Shown here: in pieces, positions 1 through 9,891 of the stretch
Numbering within the stretch: the stretch's first letter is position 1
How the letters are laid out: the number at the start of each line of letters is the position of its first letter
From: Tenebrionibacter intestinalis
GTDB lineage: Bacteria > Pseudomonadota > Gammaproteobacteria > Enterobacterales > Enterobacteriaceae
Assembly: GCF_016632365.1 (NCBI RefSeq)
Contig: NZ_JAEPBH010000016.1
Coordinates: 1 to 64,000, forward strand
DNA length: 64,000 nt
Reading direction: 5' to 3'
The notes under the pieces: generated by a model
The model's database searches: none
What the model was told of the DNA's origin: nothing
The model's input: the letters and a program-made list of their open reading frames with translations, nothing else
Program-made: the position numbers and the translations under genes

Positions 1-88
1 TGGCGCCGCCCGCCGCCTGCGCCGGCGCCTGCTGGCAGCTCGCCAGCATTAACCCCGCCAGCGCCACGCCTGCCCTGAATACCTTCAT
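1..88 (-). CDS. Lipoprotein, N-terminal part only (cut by window edge)
   Basis: The reading frame opens with ATG at 88 behind a strong AAGGAGAAGG ribosome site and runs off the window. The first 20 residues form a short basic start, a hydrophobic stretch and a lipobox ending in LASC, followed by an Ala/Gln/Pro-rich linker, so this is a signal-peptidase-II lipoprotein. It lies 25 bp downstream of the DUF4123 gene in the same direction as vgrG, so it may be co-transcribed. An immunity protein or accessory lipoprotein of the vgrG island is possible, but with only 29 codons visible no family can be named. Confidence 0.6.
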   Translation of the reverse strand, partial: MKVFRAGVALAGLMLASCQQAPAQAAGGA

Positions 89-113
89 CACCTTCTCCTT
101 TTCGCCTCTGCGT

Positions 114-896
114 TTATTGCGTCACGCCATCGTCTACTTTGCGCCACGGGGTCAACGTTGCCGCGACATGCGCATCACGCTGCGCATCAATAATCAACCC
201 TCTTTCATTTGCTTCCAGCATGGCGTTATAGCAACGCATAAAAAGCTGCTCTTCGCTCAGCCTGTATGATTCCGTGCCGCCGTTATGAAGAATAAAAAGG
301 TTGGTATCGCCGACGCACAACAGTTTTTCTATCTGCGCATCGCTAAGATCAATCTTCAGGCTCTCATCGCCATCCGGCGCTTTTTCCTCACCTGGCAGCA
401 TCCGAAGTTTTCCGTCCCGATCCTGCCAGCTCCAGAACAGCGCCGGGGCAAGCAAATACGCTCGCTGGCGTTCATCCAGCACGGTTGACATCAGTAGAGG
501 GAAAAGCCGTGGATCGTAAAAGCGCAAAATTCCGCCGCGCCCCTCCCATTGCGCATCCACGCATTGCTTCAGGCATGCGGCTAACTTCACAAAAGGCCAG
601 CGCGAACAAAGCAATAAAATGCGCTCCTGCCACACCGGCGCGGCCAGCAACCCGGCCAGCCAAAGGCGCTCAAGCGGCCGCGAAAGCGAGAGTTGAATAA
701 GCAAAGGAGCATCTTCTTCCATCGCCTCTTCCGGCAGACCTTCAAACAGAAAACACCACTCCAGCGGCGGCTGAAAGGTGTTAAGCGAAGAAACTAAAGA
801 CATATTCGAACCCGTCTGATCGACCAGGATGAACAGGGCGTCTGCTTTCAGGCCTTCACACGAGGCCTGTAGCTTTTCCAGCCATTTGCTGCCCAT
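114..896 (-). CDS. DUF4123 domain protein (probable T6SS effector adaptor)
   Basis: Protein of 260 residues downstream of vgrG. It resembles DUF4123 proteins, which act as chaperone/adaptors that load toxic effectors onto a cognate VgrG spike. The frame is open for another 22 codons upstream, but ATG at 896 was chosen because it lies 2 bp after the vgrG stop and has AGGGAG just upstream inside the end of vgrG, the usual arrangement for coupled translation. The sequence is rich in Leu and Trp with no transmembrane segment or signal peptide, as expected for a cytosolic adaptor. The cognate effector is not obvious in the window; it should lie beyond the left edge. Family assignment is from general sequence character and neighbourhood. 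Confidence 0.7.
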   Translation of the reverse strand: MGSKWLEKLQASCEGLKADALFILVDQTGSNMSLVSSLNTFQPPLEWCFLFEGLPEEAMEEDAPLLIQLSLSRPLERLWLAGLLAAPVWQERILLLCSRWPFVKLAACLKQCVDAQWEGRGGILRFYDPRLFPLLMSTVLDERQRAYLLAPALFWSWQDRDGKLRMLPGEEKAPDGDESLKIDLSDAQIEKLLCVGDTNLFILHNGGTESYRLSEEQLFMRCYNAMLEANERGLIIDAQRDAHVAATLTPWRKVDDGVTQ

Positions 897-898
897 AC

Positions 899-3271
899 TT
901 AATTCTCCCTCACAACAAAACCCTGCCCCTGCGCCTGCGCCCGACGCAAACACTCTTTGCATATAGAAGACGGTAACTCAGGCAACGGGAACGCTTCACT
1001 GGCCGGCGATTCCAGCCGGTGCCGCCCTTTCAGACTCAACAGGCCAGGGCCATGAATTTCAATCTCCCCCTGGGGCGAAAGACGAATATAGGCCCCGCCA
1101 CAGGCCAGCGTAATACCCTGTTTGGCCGTCAGTTGCAGATGCCCCTGTACCGTCTGTACGGTAATGTCGTTGAGCGCCGTCAGCGACATTGCATCGCCGT
1201 GCGATTCAATCTCCAGCGCCCCTTTTCCGGACACCATGCGAAGACCATCGCTTTGCGACAACAGTGAAATGCCGTGTGAAGCATGAGCAGAAAAACGCGC
1301 GCCGCTGACGAGGTTAATTTCACCATTACTCTGGGCATAAAGCGCCTGCCCTCCTTTCAGTAACAGGGCTTCCGGCGTGAGTGCGGCCATACCCTGCGGC
1401 GCGCTCATCAGTAATGAAGGCGACTTCAGCGCCTCGGTATTTGTTAACAGCGTATCTAACTGCGCTTTGTCCGGCGGGGGGCTGTGGTGCGTCTGCGCAA
1501 TATTTCCCCATTCTGTTAACTGATTCAGCGCCCCCTTAAGCAGACTAATAGCAGGCTGCATTTCCAGCACCTGCCCCTGCGCTTTACTTTGTTCGTCCGC
1601 GCTGATAAAAATACCCTTACCGGCGCGCAGCGCGCCCCAGGAATCGGTGCGCAGCTCAAACCCGCTGCCGCGCCGCTCCCTGCGGGCATCCACCAGAAAA
1701 CCCAGATTTAACTGCGACTTACCGCCGTTTTCCGTCGAAATCTTTATCGATTCCTTTTCCCGGTTATCGTCAAGCCTTATTTTGTTATTTGTGGGAGTCC
1801 TGAGCACGTTACGCCGGTAGTTGGCGATGTTAACGTGGTCCGGATGCGTGGAGGTATGAAGCGCGCCGATAATATAAGGCCGGTCCGGGTTGCCGTCTTC
1901 AAAGGCAATGGCCACTTCCGTGCCCGCCAGCAGCGGCAGGTGCAGCCCGTAAGTGTCTCCCGCATACGGCCTGGCCTGGCGCACCCACAGACTCTCAAAT
2001 CCCGTCTCCCACGCAGCCCGGTCAAACAGCATGCTGACGCGATAGCGCCCGTCTTTATCTATATGCCCGTAAATATCGTTTTCCGTGGTGCTGGTTACGC
2101 GCGCCGGCAGCGTGCCCGCCATCACAGGTCGCCCCGTAAGCTGCGGGCGAAAGCCGTAGCGCCCCCGGGCCGGGATGGCGGTAAACGCGGTTTCCAGGCT
2201 CCTGTCGCGCCGCGCGCTACAGCGCAGCCCGGTTATCACCACGCCTTTTGCAAACACATCATCCACCCCGCCGCCGCTCACGCTTAAGCACGCGCCTGCC
2301 GCCAGCGACGGCGCGTTGCACACCCCGCTCAGCCGCGTCTGGTTACAGAGATAACGCTCGTGGCGCAGGCGGGCGTAAAACGCGCCGCTTTCCGGCTCCG
2401 CCTTCAGCGCGTCTCCCTGCGTCAGGTAGTTATCCGCAAAGTGATACGCCTCGCCGTAGGTGGTGTCATCTCCGGCGGTGATGTCCGCCTGCATATCCAT
2501 ATCGGCCGCCGCATCGCGATAGTTATAATCCCGGGTGAACACCGATTTCTCCACCACGCGATGAAGGCTTTCCATGCCCCACACCGACTCCACCGCGCCA
2601 TCGTGCATGCCGGAAGGCGCCACCGCCGGTAAGGTGAGTTGCGGCGCATAGCCTTTCTGCGCATCAAAAAACTCCACCACGTCAATACGCAGCCGGGTGT
2701 CGGCGCTAAAGCGAAACCAGATGCCCACTTCACTTAACAGGCGGCTGATAAACGCAAGGTCGTCCTGGCCATACTGCATCACCTGCTCCCGGCGCGGATA
2801 TTCCCGCGTCAGGTCAAACGAAAAATCCTGGCCGCGCATACCGTGACGCTCGCGCAGGATTTTTTCCACAATCTGCGGCACCGACATATCCTGGTAGATG
2901 GCGTTCTGATGGCTGCGCTTTAGCAGCGCAAGGCGCGGGCGCAGCGTCAGGGCGTAGCGGGTTTCATCACGGGAAGAAGAAAGCCGGCGAAACGCCGTCA
3001 CTACGCCCTGCACGGTGCGCACAGGCTGCTGAAGCGGCACGCCCCAGGCCTGCGCCACTTTTGCATGCAGCACCAGCGAGGCCGGTTTGAGCAACATGCG
3101 CTGCGCGGTGAGGGCATGGTCAGTAGAAGTAAATTCAATCACCCAGCGAAACGGGCGGCTCAGGGATTCGCGGCCTTCCAGGGCCAGTACGTCAAGGGGA
3201 GCGTCACAGTTTTGTACGTTCAGCCGGTGGTGGTTGTGGCTAAAGAGTAAAGCCGGGAGAGCGTCTGTCAT
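899..3271 (-). CDS. vgrG: Type VI secretion system spike protein VgrG (TssI)
   Basis: A 790-residue VgrG, trimeric spike tip of the T6SS needle. The N-terminal two thirds carry the gp27/gp5-like spike core (early PFRWVIEF; LWVRQARPYAGDTYGLHLPL and a GTEVAIAFEDGNPDRPYIIG-type OB-fold segment around residues 415-465). A DUF2345-like repetitive beta region follows (about 560-750). The protein ends in a short tail with a CKEC pair and no added enzymatic domain, so it probably carries a separate effector through the DUF4123 adaptor just downstream. The start has GGAGG at good spacing. No other tss genes are visible, so this looks like an orphan vgrG module rather than the main T6SS cluster. Confidence 0.93.
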   Translation of the reverse strand: MTDALPALLFSHNHHRLNVQNCDAPLDVLALEGRESLSRPFRWVIEFTSTDHALTAQRMLLKPASLVLHAKVAQAWGVPLQQPVRTVQGVVTAFRRLSSSRDETRYALTLRPRLALLKRSHQNAIYQDMSVPQIVEKILRERHGMRGQDFSFDLTREYPRREQVMQYGQDDLAFISRLLSEVGIWFRFSADTRLRIDVVEFFDAQKGYAPQLTLPAVAPSGMHDGAVESVWGMESLHRVVEKSVFTRDYNYRDAAADMDMQADITAGDDTTYGEAYHFADNYLTQGDALKAEPESGAFYARLRHERYLCNQTRLSGVCNAPSLAAGACLSVSGGGVDDVFAKGVVITGLRCSARRDRSLETAFTAIPARGRYGFRPQLTGRPVMAGTLPARVTSTTENDIYGHIDKDGRYRVSMLFDRAAWETGFESLWVRQARPYAGDTYGLHLPLLAGTEVAIAFEDGNPDRPYIIGALHTSTHPDHVNIANYRRNVLRTPTNNKIRLDDNREKESIKISTENGGKSQLNLGFLVDARRERRGSGFELRTDSWGALRAGKGIFISADEQSKAQGQVLEMQPAISLLKGALNQLTEWGNIAQTHHSPPPDKAQLDTLLTNTEALKSPSLLMSAPQGMAALTPEALLLKGGQALYAQSNGEINLVSGARFSAHASHGISLLSQSDGLRMVSGKGALEIESHGDAMSLTALNDITVQTVQGHLQLTAKQGITLACGGAYIRLSPQGEIEIHGPGLLSLKGRHRLESPASEAFPLPELPSSICKECLRRAQAQGQGFVVREN

Positions 3272-3844
3272 TACTGACCTCCGTTGTCGGTTTCAGAATA
3301 AAGCCCGGTATAAAAAAGACATGCTACCGCCCATAGCCATAAGCCCAGGCCCATCAGGCGCGCAGGTCAGGCCGATAACAGCATTCGCATCCGGGTTCGC
3401 CTGCGATACCGATAAATGTTTACCGCGAAGCGCCACCATGCTGGAATAAACGTTGACCCAATAATTTTGCGGACTTTATTAAATCAGAATGCACTAACTT
3501 GTAAAGTGTATATCCGACACTCTGGGGAATTAGCAAAAACCATTCATTACATCAATATGTAAAAGCAACCCATAACCACCATCAATATATTAAAGAAAAT
3601 TAAAATAATACCGTTAAATCAACGAATTAAATAACGAAAAGCGCACAAATAAAATACAGATTGCCGTAATATTCTTATCTTTTCCGTTAATATCATCCGT
3701 CGCCGCTTCGCATGGTGTATAAATATTGTCATCCAGGCGCGGTAAATGCAGGAATCCGGTAATACGTATACAGACAATAATATCGGTTATATTTATCATT
3801 TTTTCGCGCTACGCTCAGCGTGAGAAATATAAAAGGGGACAGTA
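3272..3844. other. 573-bp intergenic region between vgrG and the 3845 gene
   Basis: No convincing gene. The part from about 3470 to 3680 is markedly AT-rich and probably holds the divergent promoters for vgrG and the gene at 3845, but I could not assign a confident -35/-10 pair. A 61-codon frame on the minus strand (3614-3799) lacks a ribosome site and resembles nothing recognisable. This is also the junction between the T6SS module and the phoP block. Confidence 0.5.
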
Positions 3845-4768
3845 ATGAAACGTTACCTTGATTGCAGCGCCTCTGAGCTGCGTGATATCAACAGAGCCGG
3901 GCTGATTTACGCTATTCGCGCCAGCGAAGGCCGGGTGCTCGTTAGTGAAACGATTGGCGCGACTCAACCGCTGCTAAACGGCATCACCAATGCCGAGCTG
4001 GCCGCAAGCCAGGGCGCCGATATCCTGCTGCTTAATCTGTTTGACGTCGATAATCCCGCTATTGCCGGACTACCGGAAGGCGCCGCTCCCGCTGATACGC
4101 TGCGCGAACTACAGCGCCTGACCGGACGTGTGTTGGGCGTTAATCTGGAGGCCGTCGATCCGGCGTTTACAAGCCAGCATCAGGATATCTGGCGCATGAC
4201 GCGCGGGCGCGCCGCCACGGCCGATAACGCTCGCCGGCTTTATGATATGGGCGCGCGTCTGGTGGTGCTGACCGGCAACCCCAATAACGGCGTCAGCAAC
4301 GCCGCGCTGGCGCAGGCGCTGGCAGAAATCCGCGCTGCCGTGGGCGACAGGCTGACGCTGGCGACCGGTAAAATGCACGGCGCGGGTATCGTGCGCGAAA
4401 GCGGCAGCCAGCTTATCAGTGAGGAGGATATCGCCCGCTTTGTCGATAGCGGCGCGGATATTGTGCTTATCCCGGCGCCCGGCACTATCCCGGGCATGAC
4501 GCAGCAAAAGGTCGCGCAGCTGATTGAGGCGGCCCAGCGCCGCGGCGCGCTGGCGATGACAACCATAGGCACCTCTCAGGAAGGCGCAGACAAAGAGACA
4601 ATTCGCCAGATAGCGCTGATGAGCAAAATGGCCGGCGCCGATCTACACCATATCGGCGACACCGGCTATCCGGGGCTGGCGCTGCCGGAAAACATCTTTG
4701 CCTATAGCGTGGCAATCCGCGGCATACGCCACACTTACGCGCGGATAGCGCGCTCGGTCATGCGCTGA
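3845..4768 (+). CDS. Conserved TIM-barrel-like protein (DUF7916-type), function unknown
   Basis: Protein of 307 residues, ATG preceded by AAAAGGGGAC. It has the rhythm of a (beta/alpha)8 barrel: ADILLLNLFDVDNP near 60, RVLGVNLEAVDP near 95, a GARLVVLTGNPNNG turn near 137, GKMHGAG near 176, GADIVLIPAPGTIPGM near 205 and GADLHHIGDTGY near 265. It resembles a family of PEP-phosphonomutase/aldolase-like barrels catalogued, as far as I recall, as DUF7916; no reaction is established. There is no signal peptide or membrane segment. It is alone, 97 bp upstream of phoP and in the same direction, a position not held by this gene in E. coli, where purB/hflD lie there. Read-through into phoP is possible. 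Confidence 0.6.
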   Translation: MKRYLDCSASELRDINRAGLIYAIRASEGRVLVSETIGATQPLLNGITNAELAASQGADILLLNLFDVDNPAIAGLPEGAAPADTLRELQRLTGRVLGVNLEAVDPAFTSQHQDIWRMTRGRAATADNARRLYDMGARLVVLTGNPNNGVSNAALAQALAEIRAAVGDRLTLATGKMHGAGIVRESGSQLISEEDIARFVDSGADIVLIPAPGTIPGMTQQKVAQLIEAAQRRGALAMTTIGTSQEGADKETIRQIALMSKMAGADLHHIGDTGYPGLALPENIFAYSVAIRGIRHTYARIARSVMR

Positions 4769-4865
4769 ACCCGCAGCGCCAGGGCCATTACCGGAGATTA
4801 TTTCCCCTTATAACGGTAATCTACGTTAACCTATGCGCAAACTACCGCATTAACAGGGAGACATC

Positions 4866-5537
4866 ATGCGCGTTCTTGTTGTGGAAGATAATGCGCTGCT
4901 GCGCCATCATTTGTCGGTGCAACTGCGCGAGCTGGGCCATCAGGTCGATGCGGCTGAAGATGCCAGAGAAGCGGACTACTACCTGCACGAGCACACGCCG
5001 GACATCGCCATTGTGGATCTGGGGTTGCCCAATGAAGACGGCGTATCCCTTATCCGCCGCTGGCGTGGGCATAAGGTAACGGTGCCCGTGCTGGTGCTCA
5101 CCGCCCGGGAAGGCTGGCAGGATAAAGTTGAAGTGCTGGGCGCCGGCGCCGATGATTACGTCACTAAGCCTTTTCATCTCGAAGAGGTCGTCGCGCGCAT
5201 GCAGGCGCTGATACGCCGCAGCAGCGGCCTTGCCTCGCAAACCATCGCAATACCGCCGTTTCAGGTGGATTTGTCGCGCCGCGAGCTGTCCGTCAACGAA
5301 CGCGTAATTAAGCTGACCGCATTTGAATACACCATCACAGAAACGCTTATCCGCAACGCCGGAAAAGTGGTCAGTAAAGAGGCCCTGATGCGCCAGCTCT
5401 ACCCCGATGCCGGGCTGCGCGAGAGCCACACAATTGACGTGCTGATGGGCCGCCTGCGTAAAAAAATCCAGGCCGAGTACGCCGGCGAAGTGATTACCAC
5501 CGTGCGCAGCCAGGGCTACCGTTTCAATCCTGAATAA
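4866..5537 (+). CDS. phoP: DNA-binding response regulator PhoP
   Basis: OmpR/PhoB-family regulator of 223 residues, the family's usual length, partner of PhoQ. The receiver domain (1-about 120) shows the acidic pocket E7/D8, the phosphoacceptor D51 in IVDLGLP and the conserved Lys in DDYVTKPF. The winged-helix DNA-binding domain follows, with the typical ends LTAFEYTI and TVRSQGYRF. PhoP~P activates genes for Mg2+ uptake, lipid A modification and resistance to antimicrobial peptides. The start has CAGGGAG upstream. phoQ begins inside the phoP stop (TAATG), so the two are translationally coupled. No perfect PhoP box was found upstream, so autoregulation could not be confirmed here. Confidence 0.97.
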   Translation: MRVLVVEDNALLRHHLSVQLRELGHQVDAAEDAREADYYLHEHTPDIAIVDLGLPNEDGVSLIRRWRGHKVTVPVLVLTAREGWQDKVEVLGAGADDYVTKPFHLEEVVARMQALIRRSSGLASQTIAIPPFQVDLSRRELSVNERVIKLTAFEYTITETLIRNAGKVVSKEALMRQLYPDAGLRESHTIDVLMGRLRKKIQAEYAGEVITTVRSQGYRFNPE

Positions 5538-6997
5538 TGAGATTACGCCGCCATTTTCACCCTTTGTCGCTGCGGGTCCGCTTTCTGCTGGCCAGCGCCG
5601 TCGTCATGATCGTTTTGTCGCTGGCCTATGGCATGGTAACGCTGGTGGGCTACAGCGTTAGCGTTGACAAAACCTCGTTTCGCCTGCTGCGCGGCGAAAG
5701 CAACCTCTTCTACACACTGGCCGAGTGGCGCGACGGACGCATCAGCGTTCACATGCCGGAAAACCTCAACAGGCAAAGCCCTACGCTGACGCTGATTTAT
5801 GACGACAGCGGTAATTTGCTTTGGCAACAGCGCGCCGTGCCGGATGTGGTGAAAAAGATACGTCGCGAATGGCTTACGACCAACGGCTTTCACGAACTGG
5901 AAACCCACTACAGCCTCACTAACGCGCTGCTGCACAATAACCCCCTGCTGCAACAGCGGCTAAAAGCGTTTCTCGAAGCAGAAAACGACGACGATATGAC
6001 CCACTCGGTCGCGATCAACCGCTACCCGGCCACCGCCTCCCTGCCTGCGCTCACTATTGCGGTGATCGATATTATCCCCGGCGAACTCAATCGCGCCTAC
6101 AGAGTGTGGAACTGGCTGATTTACATCCTGTTGGCCAATCTGTTGCTGGTTATCCCCCTGCTGTGGCTGGCGGCCCGCTGGAGTCTGCGCCCTATCGAAG
6201 CGCTGGCGCGCGAGGTGCGCGAACTCGAACAACATAACCGCGACAGCCTTAATCCGGATACGACCCGCGAACTGACGAGCCTTGTGAATAATCTCAATCA
6301 GTTGCTCAAAAGCGAGCGCGAGCGCCACGACAAATACCGTACCACGCTCACCGACCTCACCCACAGCCTGAAAACACCGCTCGCCGTGCTGCAAAGCACG
6401 CTACGTTCGCTGCGCACCCATAAACTGGACCTGGAGCAGGCCGAGCCAGTTATGCTGGAGCAAATAAGCCGAATCTCTCAGCAAACAGGCTATTACCTGC
6501 ATCGCGCCAGCATGCGCGGCACCAGCGCGCTCCTTAGCCGCAAGCTGCATCCGGTCGCCCCGTTGCTTGACAGCCTGGCCTCGGCGCTCAATAAGGTTTA
6601 TCAGCGTAAAGGCGTCGTGATAACGCTGGATATCTCGCCGGAAACGGTCTTTATCGGCGAGAAAAACGACTTTATGGAAGTGCTCGGCAACGTGCTGGAT
6701 AACGCCTGCAAATATTGCCTGGAGTTTGTGGACATCAGCGCCCGCCAACAGAACGACACCCTGCATCTGATTGTCGAAGACGATGGGCCAGGCATTGCGC
6801 AAGACAAGCGGGCGGTGATATTTGAGCGCGGCCAGCGTATCGATACGCTACGCCCCGGCCAGGGCGTTGGGCTTTCGGTGGCGCGTGACGTGGTTGGCCA
6901 GTATAGCGGCGAGATCCGCGCTGCGAGCGGCACAGCGGGCGGCGCGCGTATGGAGGTAATATTTGGCCGCCAGCGCCCCGGCGATGACGGGGCATAG
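5537..6997 (+). CDS. phoQ: Sensor histidine kinase PhoQ
   Basis: Inner-membrane kinase/phosphatase of 486 residues, full length. Two transmembrane helices (about 16-38 and 193-213) flank a periplasmic sensor domain. That domain keeps an acidic, divalent-cation patch, EAENDDD at 147-153, slightly different from the EDDDDAE of E. coli. A HAMP segment follows, then the phosphoacceptor H276 in LTHSLKTPL and the ATP-binding domain with its N box ([10 protein letters not shown]) and G box ([19 protein letters not shown]). It senses low Mg2+, acid and cationic peptides and phosphorylates PhoP. It overlaps the phoP stop by one base and ends 73 bp before roxA. Confidence 0.97.
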   Translation: MRLRRHFHPLSLRVRFLLASAVVMIVLSLAYGMVTLVGYSVSVDKTSFRLLRGESNLFYTLAEWRDGRISVHMPENLNRQSPTLTLIYDDSGNLLWQQRAVPDVVKKIRREWLTTNGFHELETHYSLTNALLHNNPLLQQRLKAFLEAENDDDMTHSVAINRYPATASLPALTIAVIDIIPGELNRAYRVWNWLIYILLANLLLVIPLLWLAARWSLRPIEALAREVRELEQHNRDSLNPDTTRELTSLVNNLNQLLKSERERHDKYRTTLTDLTHSLKTPLAVLQSTLRSLRTHKLDLEQAEPVMLEQISRISQQTGYYLHRASMRGTSALLSRKLHPVAPLLDSLASALNKVYQRKGVVITLDISPETVFIGEKNDFMEVLGNVLDNACKYCLEFVDISARQQNDTLHLIVEDDGPGIAQDKRAVIFERGQRIDTLRPGQGVGLSVARDVVGQYSGEIRAASGTAGGARMEVIFGRQRPGDDGA

Positions 6998-7070
6998 CCC
7001 GGAGATTCTTCACGACGAACGCCCGCGCCTGTGCCAGAATAGACACCATTTCTCGTGCGATGGAAAACAT

Positions 7071-8192
7071 ATGGACTATCACTTAGCGCTTAACTGGCCC
7101 GACTTTCTTCAACGCTACTGGCAAAAGCGCCCGGTAGTGATAAAACGCGGGTTTGCCAACTTTATCGATCCTATTTCACCAGACGAACTGGCCGGGCTGG
7201 CAATGGAAAGCGAGGTAGACAGCCGCCTTGTCAGCCATCTTGACGGCAAATGGCAGGTCAGCCACGGGCCGTTTGAAAGCTACGATCACATGGGTGAAAG
7301 CAACTGGTCGCTGCTGGTGCAGGCCGTGAACCACTGGCACGAACCCACCGCGGCGCTGATGCGCCCCTTTCGCGCGCTGCCCGACTGGCGCGTGGATGAT
7401 TTAATGATCTCCTTCTCTGTGCCAGGCGGCGGCGTCGGCCCGCACCTCGATCAGTATGACGTTTTTATTATTCAGGGGATTGGCCGCCGCCGCTGGCGCG
7501 TGGGCGAGAAAACGCCGATGAAGCAGCACTGCCCGCATCCCGATTTACTCCAGGTCGATCCGTTTACCGCCATCATTGATGAGGAGCTTGAATCAGGCGA
7601 CATTTTGTATATTCCGCCCGGCTTCCCGCACGAAGGCTACTCGCTGGAAAATGCCATGAACTACTCGGTCGGCTTTCGCGCGCCGAGCGCCCGCGAACTT
7701 ATCAGCGGCTTTGCCGATTTTGTGCTCAGCCGCGAGTCAGGCAGCCAGCGCTACGCCGACCCGGACGTGCCAGCCCGCGCCAGCCCTGCCGAGATCCTGC
7801 CTCAGGAGCTGGACAGCATGCGAGAAATGATGCTGGCGCTGATTAACGACCCCGTTCAGTTGCGCGAATGGTTTGGCGAGTTCATTACCCAGCCGCGCCA
7901 TGAACTGGACATCGCGGCGCCTGAGCCGCCGTATCAGCCAGACGAGATTTACGACGCGCTTGCCCAGGGCGATACGCTGACCCGGCTTGGCGGCCTGCGC
8001 GTGCTGCGCATCGGGGAAGAGGTGTTCGTCAACGGCGAAAAGGTGGAAAGCCCGCACCGCCCGGCGCTTAATGCGCTGGCCGACGCCATCGAGCTTAACG
8101 CCCAACACTTTGGCGACGCGCTGGATGATCCTTCATTCCTTGCAACGCTGGCTGCGCTTATCAACAGCGGCTACTGGTATTTCACCGACTAA
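7071..8192 (+). CDS. roxA: Ribosomal protein L16 arginine 3-hydroxylase RoxA (YcfD)
   Basis: 2-oxoglutarate/Fe(II) oxygenase of the JmjC type, 373 residues, which hydroxylates an arginine of ribosomal protein L16 (Arg81 in E. coli). The iron triad is in place: H125 and D127 in GPHLDQYD and H187 in GFPHEGYS, the same numbers as in E. coli. The frame is open 36 codons further upstream into the phoQ end, but the start at 7071 (MDYHLALNW) gives the family length. Its ribosome site is weak. A C-terminal winged-helix-like segment completes the protein. A strong bidirectional terminator separates it from convergent pepT. Confidence 0.95.
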   Translation: MDYHLALNWPDFLQRYWQKRPVVIKRGFANFIDPISPDELAGLAMESEVDSRLVSHLDGKWQVSHGPFESYDHMGESNWSLLVQAVNHWHEPTAALMRPFRALPDWRVDDLMISFSVPGGGVGPHLDQYDVFIIQGIGRRRWRVGEKTPMKQHCPHPDLLQVDPFTAIIDEELESGDILYIPPGFPHEGYSLENAMNYSVGFRAPSARELISGFADFVLSRESGSQRYADPDVPARASPAEILPQELDSMREMMLALINDPVQLREWFGEFITQPRHELDIAAPEPPYQPDEIYDALAQGDTLTRLGGLRVLRIGEEVFVNGEKVESPHRPALNALADAIELNAQHFGDALDDPSFLATLAALINSGYWYFTD

Positions 8193-8206
8193 CCTCAGGA
8201 CACTAT

Positions 8207-8243
8207 AAAAACGCCCCTGCATGGTTTATGCAGGGGCGTTTTT
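8207..8243. terminator. Bidirectional rho-independent terminator (roxA / pepT)
   Basis: Perfect 16-bp arms (8207-8222 and 8228-8243) with a 5-base loop. The GC-rich stem core is bordered by AAAAA on one side and TTTTT on the other, so it can stop transcription from both convergent genes, roxA (+) and pepT (-). Confidence 0.93.
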
Positions 8244-8296
8244 ACTTTAATCGCTACGCGTTAACGGATGGGAAAACCATTCCATCCCGTTACCCG

Positions 8297-9529
8297 TTAC
8301 GGCTTCGCGCGCTGCGCTGTGAGCTCGGCAATACGTATAATAACCTGCACCGCCTTTTCCATGCCTTCAAGCGTCACAAACTCATGCTTGCCGTGGTAGT
8401 TATAGCCGCCGGTGAAAATATTCGGACACGGCAGCCCCTTAAACGACAGTTGCGCGCCGTCTGTACCGCCGCGAATCGGCTTCATCTGTGGTTCAATACC
8501 GCAGTCGCGCATGGCCTGCTGCGCCAGCTCAACAATATGCGGATGCGCCGTCACCTTCTCGCGCATATTGTAATAATTGTCTTCAAAAACAAGCTCAATA
8601 TAGCAGTCCGGATGCAGGCCTTTGCCGACGCGCTTAGCAATATTCATCATCCTGCGCTTGCGCGCCTCAAACTGTTCGCGGTCAAAATCACGGATAATAT
8701 AGTGCATTTCGGCGCGTTCAACGCTGCCTTTGAGGTTGGCGAGATGATAAAAACCGCCATAGCCTTCGGTACACTCCGGGCTTTCCTGCGCAGGCACCTC
8801 GGCATGGATGCGCGCAGCCAGCGAGAGCGCATTGACCATAACGCCTTTGGCCGTTCCCGGATGGACGTTATTGCCGACGATTTTAATATTCACCGACGCG
8901 GCGTTAAAGTTCTCAATTTCCAGCTCGCCCACGCCGCCGCCGTCAACGGTGTAGGCCCATTCGGCCCCGAACGCCTCTACGTCAAAATACTCCGCGCCCC
9001 GGCCCACTTCTTCGTCAGGCGTAAACGCCACGCAAATGTCGCCGTGCGGCGTTTTCATTGCCTTTATAGCCGCAAGCGCGGTCATGATTTCCGCTATACC
9101 TGCCTTGTCGTCGGCGCCGAGCAGCGTTTTACCATCGGTAGTAATAAGCGTCTGACCCAGCAACTGGTGGAGCACGGGAAACATCACCGGCGACAGCACT
9201 TCATCGCCAACGCCGAGCGCAATATCGCCGCCGCGATAGTTTTCCACTATCTGCGGGTTCACCTTTTTGCCCGTAAAATCCGGCGAGGTATCCACGTGAG
9301 CGATAAAGCCAATAGCCGGCGTCGGCGTACTCACGTTAGACGGCAGCCTGCCCATTAGCGTGCCGTGCTCACTCAGGGTAACATCAACCAACCCCAGCTC
9401 TTCCATCTGCGTCTGAAGCAGGCGTAACAGCTTCCACTGCCCTTCCGTGCTTGGCACCTGTTTTACACCTGGCCTGGATTGGGTATCCAGGGAGACATAG
9501 TGCAAAAACCTTTCCAGTAATTTATCCAT
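8297..9529 (-). CDS. pepT: Peptidase T (tripeptidase)
   Basis: Zinc aminopeptidase of the M20B family, 410 residues, which removes the N-terminal residue of tripeptides in the cytosol. Metal-binding motifs are visible: HVDTSPDF (His/Asp ligands, around 78), [10 protein letters not shown] (bridging Asp, near 136-143), PDEEVGRGA (catalytic Glu and metal Glu, near 173), and a late HGKHEF (His ligand, near 380). The start has AGAGGG about ten bases upstream. It is convergent with roxA and divergent from potA. A small inverted repeat lies just upstream of the ribosome site and could influence expression. Confidence 0.96.
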   Translation of the reverse strand: MDKLLERFLHYVSLDTQSRPGVKQVPSTEGQWKLLRLLQTQMEELGLVDVTLSEHGTLMGRLPSNVSTPTPAIGFIAHVDTSPDFTGKKVNPQIVENYRGGDIALGVGDEVLSPVMFPVLHQLLGQTLITTDGKTLLGADDKAGIAEIMTALAAIKAMKTPHGDICVAFTPDEEVGRGAEYFDVEAFGAEWAYTVDGGGVGELEIENFNAASVNIKIVGNNVHPGTAKGVMVNALSLAARIHAEVPAQESPECTEGYGGFYHLANLKGSVERAEMHYIIRDFDREQFEARKRRMMNIAKRVGKGLHPDCYIELVFEDNYYNMREKVTAHPHIVELAQQAMRDCGIEPQMKPIRGGTDGAQLSFKGLPCPNIFTGGYNYHGKHEFVTLEGMEKAVQVIIRIAELTAQRAKP

Positions 9530-9546
9530 GCGTCCGCCCTCTTGAA

Positions 9547-9565
9547 ACTGATGTTCATTATCAGT
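9547..9565. promoter_or_regulatory. Small inverted repeat upstream of pepT
   Basis: ACTGAT (9547-9552) and ATCAGT (9560-9565) form perfect 6-bp arms around a 7-base AT-rich centre, 18 bp upstream of the pepT start codon. It could be an operator or a leader hairpin. It is not an FNR box, although pepT is FNR-controlled in Salmonella. Short arms leave chance possible. Confidence 0.3.
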
Positions 9566-9720
9566 AACCGCTCTGCAACAAATATTGCTTCAGGTCACTT
9601 TTCGGCTTGCATCTTTGAAAAAATCCCCTCAACAAACGTGATCGTTACTTACAATTAAGCTCACGCTACCCGCTTTAACCGCTGTCTTTGCGCCGTTATC
9701 GCCATATTGCCCTGAGAGCA

Positions 9721-9749
9721 TTGGCGATTTGCGCGCTTTGCCGTAGAAT
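9721..9749 (+). promoter_or_regulatory. Probable sigma-70 promoter of potABCD
   Basis: TTGGCG (9721-9726), a 17-base spacer and TAGAAT (9744-9749) match the sigma-70 consensus well. They sit in the 362-bp divergent region between pepT and potA, which contains no other gene. The predicted transcript would begin near 9756, giving a potA leader of about 120-135 bases. Confidence 0.6.
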
Positions 9750-9891
9750 GCCTGCCCTTAACCGGCGTAGGCCGCTGTGTTTTCGCGTCCGCTTTACGCG
9801 GTTAATTATCTGATCGCGTCAACCTGAGAGGGTTTACTACACACCCCGCGTCGGTGCCTACCGGCGCCCCAATACGGGACCGAGTAAGAAA

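Noticed and set aside
3614-3799. A 61-codon minus-strand gene in the vgrG upstream gap
   Set aside because: No ribosome site, AT-biased composition, no recognisable motifs; more likely non-coding.
4769-4865. A PhoP box upstream of phoP
   Set aside because: The best candidate (4827-4843, reverse orientation, AGTTTG-N5-AGGTTA) departs from (T/G)GTTTA-N5-(T/G)GTTTA at several key bases, so no operator is claimed.
8228-9358. A 376-codon plus-strand open frame opposite pepT
   Set aside because: It is the antisense shadow of pepT, which has all catalytic motifs, the right length and a ribosome site; the antisense product is Arg/His-rich and resembles nothing.
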